DNA from: Actinomycetes bacterium
Lineage (GTDB): Bacteria; Actinomycetota; Acidimicrobiia; Acidimicrobiales; Microtrichaceae
DNA: 64,000 nt
Direction of reading: 5' to 3'
NCBI GenBank assembly: GCA_024222295.1
Contig: JAAEPF010000051.1
Location: forward strand, 1-64,000
The position numbers and the translations under genes are program-made. Each line of letters begins with the position of its first letter. Positions within the stretch are counted from its first letter, which is position 1. Below, piece by piece: positions 1 through 8,341 of the stretch. The notes beneath the pieces were generated by a model, which did not search any database, was not told where the DNA came from, and saw only the letters and a program-made list of their open reading frames with translations.

Positions 1-1000
1 GAAGGCCGTCCGGGCCCGGACCCCACGTCCCGGGGGCTGGCGCCGCCGGTGCACAGAACCTGCTGGCGTCGGGCCCGTGGCCGTCGCGCGTGTGGAGCCC
101 TCCGGCCACGCCCGAGGGCTCGGCGACCACTGCGAACGTGTTGAGCACCTCGTCGTCGATGGCGCCGCCCATCTCGGCCCAGCGGCCTTCCTTGGACATG
201 GCGTGCAGTTCGTCGCCGAGTTCACCCCAGCCGTGCAGGTCGAGCACCCCGCGGTAGGCGGGTGTGGAGCCGTAGAAGGCGATCTGGCCGGCGGTCATCT
301 CGCGGGACTGGGCCATCTCGGCTTCATTCTTGCCGGTGATGACGAACGCCGGTCCTGACACTTCGATGTCGTCGAGGCTCCGGCCGGCCTTCTTCGCTCC
401 CCGTTCGAGGGCCGGAATCGTGACCTCGCGCAGCCAGCGTTCCGTGGTGAAGGCGTGGCAGAGGAACCCGTCGCAGGTCTCGCCTGCGACCTCGGTCATC
501 AGCTCGCCCACGCCGGCCAGGTAGATCTTCGGCACGCCATGGGGGTTGGGGCCGGGATCGAACATCGGGGTCATCAGCGTGTGGTTGTAGAACTCGCCGT
601 CGAAGTCGAGCTTCGTGCCTTCCTGCCAGCAGTCCCAGATGGCGCGGGTGGCCTGGACGAACTCGCGCATGCGTGCCGCGGGCCGCGACCAGGGCATCGA
701 GAAACGGCGGGTGATGTGGGGCTTGATCTGGGAGCCGAGTCCGAGGATGAATCGGCCCTCGGAGAACTTCTGCAGGTCGTAGCCGATGTTGGCCACGAGC
801 ATCGGGTTGCGGGCGAAGGCCACGGCGATTCCGGTGCCCAGCTCGAGTGTGCTGGTCGTCTCGGCGGCCCGCATCAGGGGCATGAAGGGATCGTGGTTGA
901 TCTCGGCTGACCACACGCCGCCGAAGCCGGCCTCTTCGAGTTTCTTCGCCGCGAGCGGGGCGAGCGACAGGTCGGGCCCGAGTGGGGCGTCTACGAGCAT
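1..1000 (-). CDS. LLM-class F420-dependent oxidoreductase, C-terminus cut by window edge
   Basis: A flavin/F420-type luciferase-like monooxygenase of the TIM-barrel family that probably moves hydride between F420 and an unknown substrate in the cytoplasm. It starts at ATG 1000 and stays open for 333 codons to the left edge, so the stop is outside the window. The start LVDAPLG, the stretch EEAGFGGVWSAE and the core FSEGRFILGLGSQIKPHI are typical of the family (TIGR03617-like). The last 35 or so residues before the edge are less family-like. The start lies 2 bases after the stop of the PAC2 gene, so the two are probably co-transcribed with the phosphotransferase upstream. The substrate cannot be read from sequence. 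Confidence 0.85.
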   Translation of the reverse strand, partial: MLVDAPLGPDLSLAPLAAKKLEEAGFGGVWSAEINHDPFMPLMRAAETTSTLELGTGIAVAFARNPMLVANIGYDLQKFSEGRFILGLGSQIKPHITRRFSMPWSRPAARMREFVQATRAIWDCWQEGTKLDFDGEFYNHTLMTPMFDPGPNPHGVPKIYLAGVGELMTEVAGETCDGFLCHAFTTERWLREVTIPALERGAKKAGRSLDDIEVSGPAFVITGKNEAEMAQSREMTAGQIAFYGSTPAYRGVLDLHGWGELGDELHAMSKEGRWAEMGGAIDDEVLNTFAVVAEPSGVAGGLHTRDGHGPDASRFCAPAAPAPGTWGPGPDGL

Positions 1001-1002
1001 GG

Positions 1003-1893
1003 TCAGTCCTCCTCGGGGCGCTGTTGCAGGAACTCCTGCAGTTCAGCAGCCAGTTCATCGCCGCTCGGCATCTCGCCGAGGCCGATGGGCGTGGGTGGTT
1101 CGTCGTCGGGAGACGTCGTGTCGAACACTTCTTCGAGCTGGCGCACCATTTCCTGGTGCTCCTGGTTCTCGGCCACGAGCGCATCGAGGCGGTCGCGGGT
1201 GCCGGCGGCGTCGCCTGCGAGCTCGCCGACGTCGATGTCGAGTCCGGCCACGTCACGGAGGCCGTCGACGAGGGCGAGGCTGGCCGCCGGGTACTGCATC
1301 GATGAGATGTAGTGCGGAACCTGTGCCCACAGCCCGAGCGTGGGGATGCCGACCGAGTTGGCCTCCACGTCGATGACCGCGTGGATTCCCCCCGGAACCG
1401 CGAGGGAGCCGCGTACATAGCCGCGCAGCTCGTCGGAGAGGTCGGGCGACGACGTGGTGACAGCGAGGTTGACGCCCCGGGTGTGGGGCACCGGGGCCGG
1501 GTATGCGCCGAGGTAGACGATCCGGGCCACCTCGAAGTCCTCCGCCAGCTCGATGACGGCGCGCGTGAAGGCCTGCCATTCGAAGTCGGGCTCGGCGCCC
1601 TGCAGCAGCAACAGGTCGTTGCCGCTCGAATCGACCCCGGCGTGCACCTCGGTGGCGGGCCATTCGAGGTTGGTGATCAGGCCGTTGACGATCTGCATCA
1701 CCGGTCGGCGGGCGCGGTGGTCGATGATCCGGTCCGCGTCGAAGGAGGCGACCGCACTTGCGTCGGTGGAGCTGGCGACGGTGGAGATGGCCCCTGCGGC
1801 CGACATGCCGGCGTCGATCCAGCCTTCGAGAGCGACGACCATCACCGGCTCCGACAGGGACGGATGCTCGTGGACTTCGAGGAGTTCCTTCAC
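1003..1893 (-). CDS. PAC2 family protein
   Basis: A 296-residue protein of the PAC2 family (related to eukaryotic and archaeal proteasome-assembly chaperones; common in actinobacteria, role unsettled). Recognisable blocks are PVMVVALEGWIDAG near the start, ITNLEWPATEVHAG, and VPHTRGVNLAVT. I chose GTG 1893: it overlaps the upstream phosphotransferase stop as GTGA and has GGAGG a few bases before it. A second in-frame GTG at 1908 lies upstream of that Shine-Dalgarno. Three genes on this strand are tightly packed (4-base overlap upstream, 2-base gap downstream), indicating one operon. Cytoplasmic; no catalytic residues are claimed. Confidence 0.88.
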   Translation of the reverse strand: MKELLEVHEHPSLSEPVMVVALEGWIDAGMSAAGAISTVASSTDASAVASFDADRIIDHRARRPVMQIVNGLITNLEWPATEVHAGVDSSGNDLLLLQGAEPDFEWQAFTRAVIELAEDFEVARIVYLGAYPAPVPHTRGVNLAVTTSSPDLSDELRGYVRGSLAVPGGIHAVIDVEANSVGIPTLGLWAQVPHYISSMQYPAASLALVDGLRDVAGLDIDVGELAGDAAGTRDRLDALVAENQEHQEMVRQLEEVFDTTSPDDEPPTPIGLGEMPSGDELAAELQEFLQQRPEED

Positions 1894-2948
1894 CGGACCT
1901 CCGCGCACGCCTGCTCGGTCTGGGTGGCAAGCGCATCGAGCATGTGGCGGAATCCGTCGATCTGTTCGGGTGGCACGTCTCCCATTGCACCACCCGCGTA
2001 GCGCGCGTACACACCGGCGATGATGCAGGTGAGTTTCCAGAAGCCGAATGCGATGTAGAAGTCGAGCGAGGAGACGTCACGACCCGAGGCCGCCGCGTAG
2101 CGGGCGATCAGTTCGGCCTTGGTGGGGAACCCCTCGAGCGAGGTGGGCGAGGCCTGCGGGAGCACGGCGTCCCCACCGGGGTCGGTCCAGTAGACCCAGA
2201 GGAGGCCCACGTCGGCCATCGGATCCCCGAGGGTGCAGATCTCCCAGTCGAGTACTGCATTGACCTCGCCGCTGGTGCCGAGCATGCAGTTGTCGAGCCG
2301 GTAGTCGCCGTGCACGATCGCGGCGCCCTGTTGGGCCGGGATGCTGGATGACAGCAGGTCGTGCGCTGCGTGCACCGACGGCAGGTCGAGCCCACCGGTC
2401 ACCTGGCCGTCGGACTTCTCGAACTGGCCGTACCAGCGCTTGAGCTGGCGGGCGATGTAGTCCTGCTTGCGGCCGAGGTCGCCGAGGCCCACCGCGTCGA
2501 CGTCGACGGTGTGGATTGCGGCCATGACGTCGACGAGAGACTCACCCGCCCGTCGGCGCTGGTCGGGATCGAGGCCCTCGGCATCGGACTGGTTGCGCAC
2601 CACGGTGCCGTCGACGAAGTCCATCACGTAGAAGGGGGCGCCGTTGACCGCCTCGTCGGTGCAGAGCCCGATGGTTGCGGGAACCGGCACGTCGGTGCCG
2701 GCCAGAGCCGAGATGATCTTGTGCTCGCGGCCCATGTCGTGGGCGGAGGCGAGGACCTGGCCGAGCGGTGGGCGCCTCAGCACCCAGCGGCCGGAGATGG
2801 AGTCGGTGACCTCGAAGGTGAGGTTGGAGTGCCCACCCGCGATGAGCCGGAAGTCCAGCGGCGGTGAGCAGGCCGGAACGTTGTCAGCGAACCATGCCGT
2901 CACTTGCTCGGTGTTCACGCCTTCGGGGCTGGCGTTGTCGCCGGCCAT
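1890..2948 (-). CDS. APH-like phosphotransferase family protein
   Basis: A 352-residue kinase-fold protein of the aminoglycoside phosphotransferase/ACAD10-like family. The catalytic loop IVHGDYRLDNCM and metal-binding segment LDWEICTLGDPMADVG are intact, as is the nucleotide-side start LIAGGHSNLTFEV. In actinobacteria such proteins usually sit with acyl-CoA or F420 enzymes and are not resistance genes, so a metabolic substrate (such as a hydroxyacyl group) is an inference. ATG 2948 has a strong GAGGAGG Shine-Dalgarno. It heads the three-gene operon with PAC2 and the F420-type enzyme and is divergent from the thioredoxin gene. Confidence 0.9.
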   Translation of the reverse strand: MAGDNASPEGVNTEQVTAWFADNVPACSPPLDFRLIAGGHSNLTFEVTDSISGRWVLRRPPLGQVLASAHDMGREHKIISALAGTDVPVPATIGLCTDEAVNGAPFYVMDFVDGTVVRNQSDAEGLDPDQRRRAGESLVDVMAAIHTVDVDAVGLGDLGRKQDYIARQLKRWYGQFEKSDGQVTGGLDLPSVHAAHDLLSSSIPAQQGAAIVHGDYRLDNCMLGTSGEVNAVLDWEICTLGDPMADVGLLWVYWTDPGGDAVLPQASPTSLEGFPTKAELIARYAAASGRDVSSLDFYIAFGFWKLTCIIAGVYARYAGGAMGDVPPEQIDGFRHMLDALATQTEQACAEVR

Positions 2949-3018
2949 CCTCGCCTCCTCGCGTTGGTCGGTCCGGCCACGCTAGTCCCCGCGGATCGGA
3001 CCGGCTTCCGGCCCGCCG

Positions 3019-3024
3019 TAGGAT
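3019..3024 (+). promoter_or_regulatory. Candidate leaderless -10 hexamer (TAGGAT)
   Basis: TAGGAT lies exactly 6 bases before ATG 3031. The TANNNT pattern at this distance is the usual -10 of leaderless actinobacterial transcripts and recurs at other genes in this window. No clear -35 is seen. Confidence 0.45.
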
Positions 3025-3030
3025 GGTCAG

Positions 3031-3738
3031 ATGGCCGATGTAACCGACGCAACCTTCCAGACCGCTGTGATCGAACGCTCCGCGACGGTCCCGGTTGTCG
3101 TCGACCTCTGGGCGGAATGGTGTGGTCCCTGCAAGACCCTGGGGCCGATCATCGAGAAGGTGATCGGGGAGACCGCGGGTCGTGTCGAGCTCGCCAAGGT
3201 CGACGTCGATTCCAACCCCCAGATCGCCCAGGCGTTCCAGGCACAGTCGATCCCGGCTGTGCATGCACTGGTCGATGGCAAGGTGGTCGACAGCTTCATC
3301 GGCGCCCAGCCCGAGTCCGAGGTCCGGGCGTTCGTCAACAAGCTGACCTCGAGCCCCGAGGAGCAGGAGGTCGCCAGGCTGGTTGCACTCGGCGATGAGG
3401 CATCCCTGCGCTCGGCGCTGGAGATCGACAACGACAACGAGGACGCGATCGTGGGGTTGGCGGAGATCCTGGTCGGACGTGGCGACACCGACGACGCGAC
3501 GGCGCTGCTCTCACGGATTCCCGAGACGGCCGCTGTGCGCCGTGTGGCAGCGCTGGCGCGAACTGGTGGAGCCCCCGAGGGTGGCGACGCCGAGGTGGAG
3601 CGCCAACTTGGTGAGCTGCTGGGCAAGGTGAAGGCCGACGATGAAGCACGCAAGAGCTTCGTCGACCTGCTCGAGGTCCTCTCCGACGACGGCCTGCGCG
3701 CCTTGTGGCGCAAGCGGCTGTCCGGCGAACTGTTCTGA
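3031..3738 (+). CDS. Thioredoxin-domain co-chaperone (CnoX/YbbN-like)
   Basis: A 235-residue cytoplasmic protein with an N-terminal thioredoxin domain (about 1-110) holding the intact redox motif WCGPC (Cys31, Cys34), followed by a helical TPR-like C-terminal half (about 110-235: NEDAIVGLAEILVGRGDTDD, LSDDGLRALWRKRLSGELF). This is the architecture of CnoX/YbbN, which protects proteins from oxidative aggregation and hands them to chaperones. Many family members have lost one cysteine; here both are kept. It is a single gene divergent from the phosphotransferase operon, with a likely leaderless start. Confidence 0.92.
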   Translation: MADVTDATFQTAVIERSATVPVVVDLWAEWCGPCKTLGPIIEKVIGETAGRVELAKVDVDSNPQIAQAFQAQSIPAVHALVDGKVVDSFIGAQPESEVRAFVNKLTSSPEEQEVARLVALGDEASLRSALEIDNDNEDAIVGLAEILVGRGDTDDATALLSRIPETAAVRRVAALARTGGAPEGGDAEVERQLGELLGKVKADDEARKSFVDLLEVLSDDGLRALWRKRLSGELF

Positions 3739-3802
3739 ACAGCAGACGCTGACCTGGTGTCAACGGGCCGCGCGACCCGGTGACCTGAGCCATACGTGTC
3801 CG

Positions 3803-3808
3803 TAGGTT
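3803..3808 (+). promoter_or_regulatory. Candidate leaderless -10 hexamer (TAGGTT) for comEA
   Basis: TAGGTT ends 7 bases before GTG 3816 and there is no convincing Shine-Dalgarno. It supports GTG 3816 over the in-frame TTG at 3807, which would overlap the hexamer. Confidence 0.35.
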
Positions 3809-3815
3809 GCGGCGT

Positions 3816-4637
3816 GTGGCGGCAGAGGAACTGAACGAACCGCAGGCCGAGGACACAGCCGCAGGCGACGATCCGGCTCACTCGCCGCTGGATGAGTTGC
3901 TGCGCCGAGGAGCCGGCAGCTCGGCCACGCCCTTGGCAGGCTCTCTGTTGGGCCGGGTGTCAGAGATGCTGCCCGGGTCCATGAATGCGCGGGCGGTCGT
4001 GGCGGTACTGGTCGCCGGCGTGCTCGTCGGCTGGGGTGGGTGGCACTGGTTGGCGCGGCCGGCCCTGATCGAGGACCGGATACCCCTCGCTGAGGGAGCC
4101 GCACCGCTGGACGCCGGATCGGGCAGCGACGGACCGGTGAACCCCGGCCCGGGCAGTGCGGCGAAAGAGGATCCTGTCCCCACGGAGCCGACCGAGCAGA
4201 TCGTCGTGCACGTGGCGGGCGCGGTTGCGCTGCCGGGGCTCACCGAACTGCCGGTCGGTGCCCGGGTGGGCGACGCCATGGACGCAGCAGGTGGGAGCCT
4301 CCCCGGCGCGGATCCGGGTCGCCTCAACCTCGCTGCCAGGCTCAACGACGGCGCCCGCCTGTACGTGCCCGCGGCCGGAGAGGAGGTCGGTGCCCCGCTG
4401 GTCGAGGGCGGGCTCGGAGTCACCCCCGGTGACTCGAGCCAGTCCTTGGTCGACGTGAACTCGGCCGATGCAGCCGCCCTGGAGGAGTTGCCCGGGATCG
4501 GACCGGCCACCGCGGCCGCGATCATCAGCCACCGCGAGCGCCAAGGGCCGTTCGGCTCGGTCGACTCCCTGCTCGAAGTGCGCGGTATCGGCGAGGCGAA
4601 GCTGGAAGCGCTGGAGGGCCTCGTCTCGGTGCGCTGA
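3816..4637 (+). CDS. comEA: ComEA-like DNA-binding competence protein
   Basis: A 273-residue membrane-anchored protein. There is an N-terminal cytoplasmic stretch of about 50 residues, one membrane segment (ARAVVAVLVAGVLVGWGGWH), a Pro/Gly-rich spacer, an SLBB domain (IVVHVAGAVALPGLTELPVG) and a C-terminal double helix-hairpin-helix domain (VDVNSADAAALEELPGIGPA, then LLEVRGIGEAKLEALEGL). This order is that of ComEA, which binds incoming double-stranded DNA outside the membrane and feeds it to ComEC. The next gene is comEC, starting one base after this stop. The organism's competence is not shown; a pilus system would have to lie elsewhere. Confidence 0.9.
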   Translation: MAAEELNEPQAEDTAAGDDPAHSPLDELLRRGAGSSATPLAGSLLGRVSEMLPGSMNARAVVAVLVAGVLVGWGGWHWLARPALIEDRIPLAEGAAPLDAGSGSDGPVNPGPGSAAKEDPVPTEPTEQIVVHVAGAVALPGLTELPVGARVGDAMDAAGGSLPGADPGRLNLAARLNDGARLYVPAAGEEVGAPLVEGGLGVTPGDSSQSLVDVNSADAAALEELPGIGPATAAAIISHRERQGPFGSVDSLLEVRGIGEAKLEALEGLVSVR

Positions 4638-4638
4638 G

Positions 4639-6399
4639 ATGGAGGTCTGCACGCCCGCCATGCGTGAGGCGCTGCATGCGATGGCCGGCCAAGCCGGCGT
4701 CGTGGTCACTGCCGTGTCCGCCGCAGCTGCGGCACTGTTCGGGGCCGCCGTGCCAGCGTGGCTTCCGCCGACTCTCATAGCGTGTGCCCTGGTGGTCGCG
4801 GCAGCCCGCAGGTCTGGCCCGCGGTGGCTGGTCGGCGGGGCGCTCGCCGTCGCAATGGTGGCGCTGGTAGCGCTGCGGGCCGACCAGGACCTTGCGGGCC
4901 TGGACCTACCGCTGCCTGAGCGGGTCGACGGCACGGCTCAACTGGCGGCAGATCCGGAGTCGGGACGGTTCGGCACGAGGGTGGAGGTCACCGTCGACGG
5001 CCGCCGGTACATGGCCGACTTCGACCGTGACACCGAGGGTGTCGTGCGGGCACTGCGGATGGGGAACCGGGTGGCGCTGTCGGGCGCCGTGTCGGATCTC
5101 GATCGGGCGCCGCGGGGCTGGGTGCTGTCGCGCCACCTCGCCGGCCGCATCCGGGTGAGCGAGGCGGAGCGCGTGTCGGGTACGAGGATCTGGTTCCGCG
5201 CCGCCAACGGTGTGCACGAGCTGTTGTGGAGAGGGTCGGGCTCCATGTCCGAGCAGCACCGTGCCCTCTATGTGGGTCTGGTGGTGGGAGACGACCGACG
5301 CCAGGACGAGCTCACGCAGTTCCGGTTCCGCGCGTCGGGGCTCACGCACCTCCTCGCGGTATCGGGCCAGAACCTCGTGTTCGTGTTGGTTGCACTGTCG
5401 CCCCTCACCTCTCGGGTCACGTTCCGCTGGCGGTGGGCGCTGGGTGCGTTGGCCATCGTCGGGTTCGTGCTCGTGACCCGGGCCGAGCCCTCTGTACTGC
5501 GTGCGGCAGCGATGGCGTTGCTCGGCCTCACGGCTGCCGCCACAGGTCGCACGGTGCCCGGAGTTCGCACGTTGTGCCTCGCCGCCACGGGCCTGCTCGT
5601 GGCGGACCCGATGCTCGTGCACTCGGTCGGGTTCCGGCTCTCGCTCGCGGCAACCGCGGGTCTGGTGCTGTGTGCCCAACGGATCTGGCGGCTGGTGCCG
5701 GGCCCGGAGTGGCTGGCCCGCCCGCTCGGGGTGACCCTCGCCGCCCAGGCCGGCGCAGTGCCGGTGATGGCTGCCACGTTCGGTCCGACCTCGGTGCTGG
5801 CCGTGCCGGCGAACCTGCTTGCGGAGCCGGCCGCAGGGCTCGTGATGACGCTTGGCATGACCTCGGGACTGCTCGCCGGAGTGGTCCGTGAAGAGCTGGC
5901 ATGGGTGCTCCAGCTGCCTGTGCGCGTGGCGGTGTGGTGGGTCAACACCGTGGCCGCGGGCATCGCGGAGCTGTCGGCTCCGCCACTGCCGATCGCCGGA
6001 TGGGTCGCGATCGGGGCAGGTCTGGCTGCAGCGACCGCGCTCTGGCGCCATCGGGGTCATTCGGCCGCTGGCCGCTGCGTGCTCGTGGCCGCACTGCCGA
6101 TCTTGCTGTTGGTGCGTCCGCCGCTGCCGCTGACCGGTGGGTCGTTGGAGCTCGACGGGGGAGCGACGCTGCGGTCGTGCAACGAGAGCTGGGTGTTGGA
6201 GGTGGGAGGTGGGCCCGGTCCACAGGATGCGGTTTCCATCCAGGAAGGCCTCTGGCGGCAGGGCCTGACACGCGTGGCCCTGGTCTCCGCAGCGGAGTCA
6301 ACGCCCGCATTGGTGGACCTGGCTGGTCGGTTGGGTGCTGTGCTGGTGGTTGGCGAGAGCCGGCCCCTCGCGAGGGGATCCCCACCGATCTGTGCGTGA
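4639..6399 (+). CDS. comEC: ComEC/Rec2-type DNA uptake channel with degenerate C-terminal domain
   Basis: A 586-residue multi-pass protein. Residues 1-75 form membrane segments, about 85-180 an OB-like external domain, and about 190-480 the Competence channel domain with the hallmark SGLTHLLAVSGQN and further helices. ATG 4639 follows the comEA stop by one base, so the pair is one operon. Full ComEC proteins end in a metallo-beta-lactamase domain. Here only about 90 residues follow the last helix (GGSLELDGGATLRS to the stop) and no HxHxDH metal motif is present. The nuclease-like domain is therefore reduced or lost, while the channel part looks intact. Confidence 0.9.
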   Translation: MEVCTPAMREALHAMAGQAGVVVTAVSAAAAALFGAAVPAWLPPTLIACALVVAAARRSGPRWLVGGALAVAMVALVALRADQDLAGLDLPLPERVDGTAQLAADPESGRFGTRVEVTVDGRRYMADFDRDTEGVVRALRMGNRVALSGAVSDLDRAPRGWVLSRHLAGRIRVSEAERVSGTRIWFRAANGVHELLWRGSGSMSEQHRALYVGLVVGDDRRQDELTQFRFRASGLTHLLAVSGQNLVFVLVALSPLTSRVTFRWRWALGALAIVGFVLVTRAEPSVLRAAAMALLGLTAAATGRTVPGVRTLCLAATGLLVADPMLVHSVGFRLSLAATAGLVLCAQRIWRLVPGPEWLARPLGVTLAAQAGAVPVMAATFGPTSVLAVPANLLAEPAAGLVMTLGMTSGLLAGVVREELAWVLQLPVRVAVWWVNTVAAGIAELSAPPLPIAGWVAIGAGLAAATALWRHRGHSAAGRCVLVAALPILLLVRPPLPLTGGSLELDGGATLRSCNESWVLEVGGGPGPQDAVSIQEGLWRQGLTRVALVSAAESTPALVDLAGRLGAVLVVGESRPLARGSPPICA

Positions 6400-6432
6400 G
6401 GGACTCCAGTCTGCGGTGTCATGCGCCCGGTG

Positions 6433-6438
6433 TAGATT
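6433..6438 (+). promoter_or_regulatory. Candidate leaderless -10 hexamer (TAGATT)
   Basis: TAGATT ends exactly 6 bases before GTG 6445. It lies just after comEC, so the following gene and holA may have their own transcript. Confidence 0.4.
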
Positions 6439-6444
6439 GGCGCC

Positions 6445-6903
6445 GTGATGGTCGTCGGGGCGCAGGATCTGCTCGTGGCTCCGGTATTCGTGCCGGGCGC
6501 CGACCCGGCCCACCATCCTCCTGGGGCGGTTGCGTTGTTCCCCTCGGCCGAGCTGCTGGAGTCACCTGAGGACGCCCTGGCGACCAAGGGCTCCGTCTGG
6601 ATCTCGGGCGTGGACACGGACGAACTCGCCGAGGCTGCCCGTCTGGCAACCGAAGCGGGGGTCGAACCGTCGACTCTGGTGCTCGAGTGCCCATCGACGA
6701 CGGTCCCGGCACTGGTCGCGGCGGGCCACACCGTCGCCGTGTGCCCGGATGACGAGGGGATGGAGCCAGGCGGATCCCTGGAGGCGACGGTGGTTGCCGC
6801 CCTCGCGGCCGGCGCCGTTTTCGTGCGGACTTCGCACACCGATGCGGCGCGCCGGGCTATGGACGTGACCGCTGCCCTGGCTACCGAGGCAGCACTTAGG
6901 TGA
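6445..6903 (+). CDS. Small uncharacterised protein, resembles a dihydropteroate-synthase-type C-terminus
   Basis: A 152-residue cytoplasmic protein (GTG 6445, with ATG at the next codon) whose stop overlaps the holA start as GTGA, so it is translationally coupled to holA. I do not recognise the whole protein. Its last third, AGAVFVRTSHTDAARRAMDV, looks like the final barrel strand and helix of dihydropteroate synthase (GA.i.RvHdv..ar.al.v). The middle (TLVLECPSTTVPALVAAG) could be earlier strands of the same half barrel. No pterin- or pABA-binding residues can be assigned and it is far shorter than a full enzyme, so I give no function. Confidence 0.7.
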   Translation: MMVVGAQDLLVAPVFVPGADPAHHPPGAVALFPSAELLESPEDALATKGSVWISGVDTDELAEAARLATEAGVEPSTLVLECPSTTVPALVAAGHTVAVCPDDEGMEPGGSLEATVVAALAAGAVFVRTSHTDAARRAMDVTAALATEAALR

Positions 6904-7895
6904 CCATCACGCTGCTCAAGGGGTCAGACGCCGTGCTGTTGGAGCAGGCGGCGGGCGAAGCAGTGGCCGCTGAGCTCGGTGACGCCGACCGCAACGAGGT
7001 GCTCGATGAGTTCCGCGGCGACGACTACGACCTGTCGGCCGTCGCGTTGGCGGCCACCACGGTGTCGATGTTCGGTGGCCGGGTGGTGGTTGCACGCAAC
7101 CTGGGGCGGTTCCCCGCGGCCGAGTCGAAGCTGCTGATCGACCTGGTGGACGACGTGACCGACGACGTGAGCCTGGTGCTCGTGTGGGACAAGCCCATCA
7201 CATCGGGAGCGCGGTCCAACCCGGTTCCCAAGAAGCTCGCCGACGCCGTCAAGGGCCGTGGCGGTGACGTGGTCGACACGACACCACCCTCGGGCAAGCG
7301 TCGCTCCGGTTGGTTCGACGAGCAGTTCGACGGTGCCGACGTACAACTCGATCGTCAGGCCCGTGCCCTTGTGGAGGACACCCTCGGCGAAGACGTCGGT
7401 CGCCTTCCCGCCCTGCTGGAACTGGTCGCAGCCGCCAACCCGGGAGAGGACCGGGTCGGAGTGGAGCAGGTGCAGCCGCTGCTGGGTGAGAGCGGGGGCG
7501 TGCCGCCGTGGGACCTCACCGACGCGATCGACAAGGGGCGTACCGCGCAGGCCGTCGAGTTGGTGCGCCGCATGATGGCCGGTGGCCAGCGCCACCCGCT
7601 TCAGGTGATGGTCACGCTGCAGAACCACTTCGAGCGGATGCTGCGCCTCGATGGCGCCGCAGTACACGACGAGAAGGCGGCAGCAGCCCTGCTCGGAATG
7701 AAGGGGTCCACTTTCCCGGCCAAGAAGGCGCTCGACCAGAGCTCCAGAATGGGCTCGGCCAAGCTGGCGAGGGCAACGACGCTGCTGCACCGGGCCGACG
7801 TGGAGTTGCGGGGCGCAACGGGAGCACCACCCGAGATGGTGTTGGAGCTGCTGGTGGCGCGGCTCTCCGCGCTGTCAGGCGGTGGCCGGCGCTGA
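6900..7895 (+). CDS. holA: DNA polymerase III subunit delta
   Basis: A 331-residue clamp-loader subunit that opens the beta sliding clamp. The N-terminal AAA-type domain is degenerate as expected (TLLKGSDAVLLEQAAGEAVA, then LVLVWDKPITSGARSNPVPKK). It is followed by the helical lid (ALVEDTLGEDVGRLPALLEL) and the C-terminal collar domain (VELVRRMMAGGQRHPLQVMV). Length and order match HolA. It starts at GTG 6900, overlapping the preceding gene by 4 bases, and is convergent with rpsT. Placement after comEA-comEC and before rpsT is common in bacteria. Confidence 0.94.
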   Translation: MTITLLKGSDAVLLEQAAGEAVAAELGDADRNEVLDEFRGDDYDLSAVALAATTVSMFGGRVVVARNLGRFPAAESKLLIDLVDDVTDDVSLVLVWDKPITSGARSNPVPKKLADAVKGRGGDVVDTTPPSGKRRSGWFDEQFDGADVQLDRQARALVEDTLGEDVGRLPALLELVAAANPGEDRVGVEQVQPLLGESGGVPPWDLTDAIDKGRTAQAVELVRRMMAGGQRHPLQVMVTLQNHFERMLRLDGAAVHDEKAAAALLGMKGSTFPAKKALDQSSRMGSAKLARATTLLHRADVELRGATGAPPEMVLELLVARLSALSGGGRR

Positions 7896-7929
7896 ACCGG
7901 CCGCAGTACTCGCCCGCCCGGGCGGCAGG

Positions 7930-8190
7930 TCAGCTGGCTGCGTGGAGCTTGTGCATCAGCCGCGACTTGGCGCGTGCGGCCGTGTTGCGGTGCAGGACGC
8001 GCTTCTGTGCAGCAACGTCGATGCGCTTGATTGCAGATGCGACCACTTCCTGGGCGTTGTCGGCACCCTCTTCGATTGCGGTCTCGGCAGCCTTGATGCG
8101 CGTGCGCACCTCGCTGCGAACGGCGCGGTTGCGCTCCTTCGCACGATCGTTCTGACGGTTCCGCTTGATCTGGCTCTTGATGTTGGCCAT
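7930..8190 (-). CDS. rpsT: 30S ribosomal protein S20
   Basis: An 86-residue very basic helical protein that binds 16S rRNA and helps 30S assembly. It begins MANIKSQIKRNRQNDRAKER, the signature S20 start, and continues with the expected helices to MHKLHAAS. ATG 8190 has a GAGGA Shine-Dalgarno about 10 bases upstream. It is transcribed alone, convergent with holA and divergent from lepA, as in many actinobacteria. Confidence 0.97.
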   Translation of the reverse strand: MANIKSQIKRNRQNDRAKERNRAVRSEVRTRIKAAETAIEEGADNAQEVVASAIKRIDVAAQKRVLHRNTAARAKSRLMHKLHAAS

Positions 8191-8341
8191 CGGGTGCAAT
8201 TTCCTCGTTGGAGTGTGCCCAGTGGGGGTTTGGACGAACGACAGAGGATAGCGAAGGGGCGTGCCGGCCACCAGATCGGCGATGTCGCCACCGGCAGTGT
8301 GCTGCGCCAGACTGGAAAGCCCCGCCGCACGGAACCGACCA

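Noticed and set aside
1890..2948. Aminoglycoside resistance gene
   Set aside because: The fold and HGDxxxxN motif are shared, but the family here is the metabolic ACAD10-like branch and its neighbours are a PAC2 protein and an F420-type enzyme.
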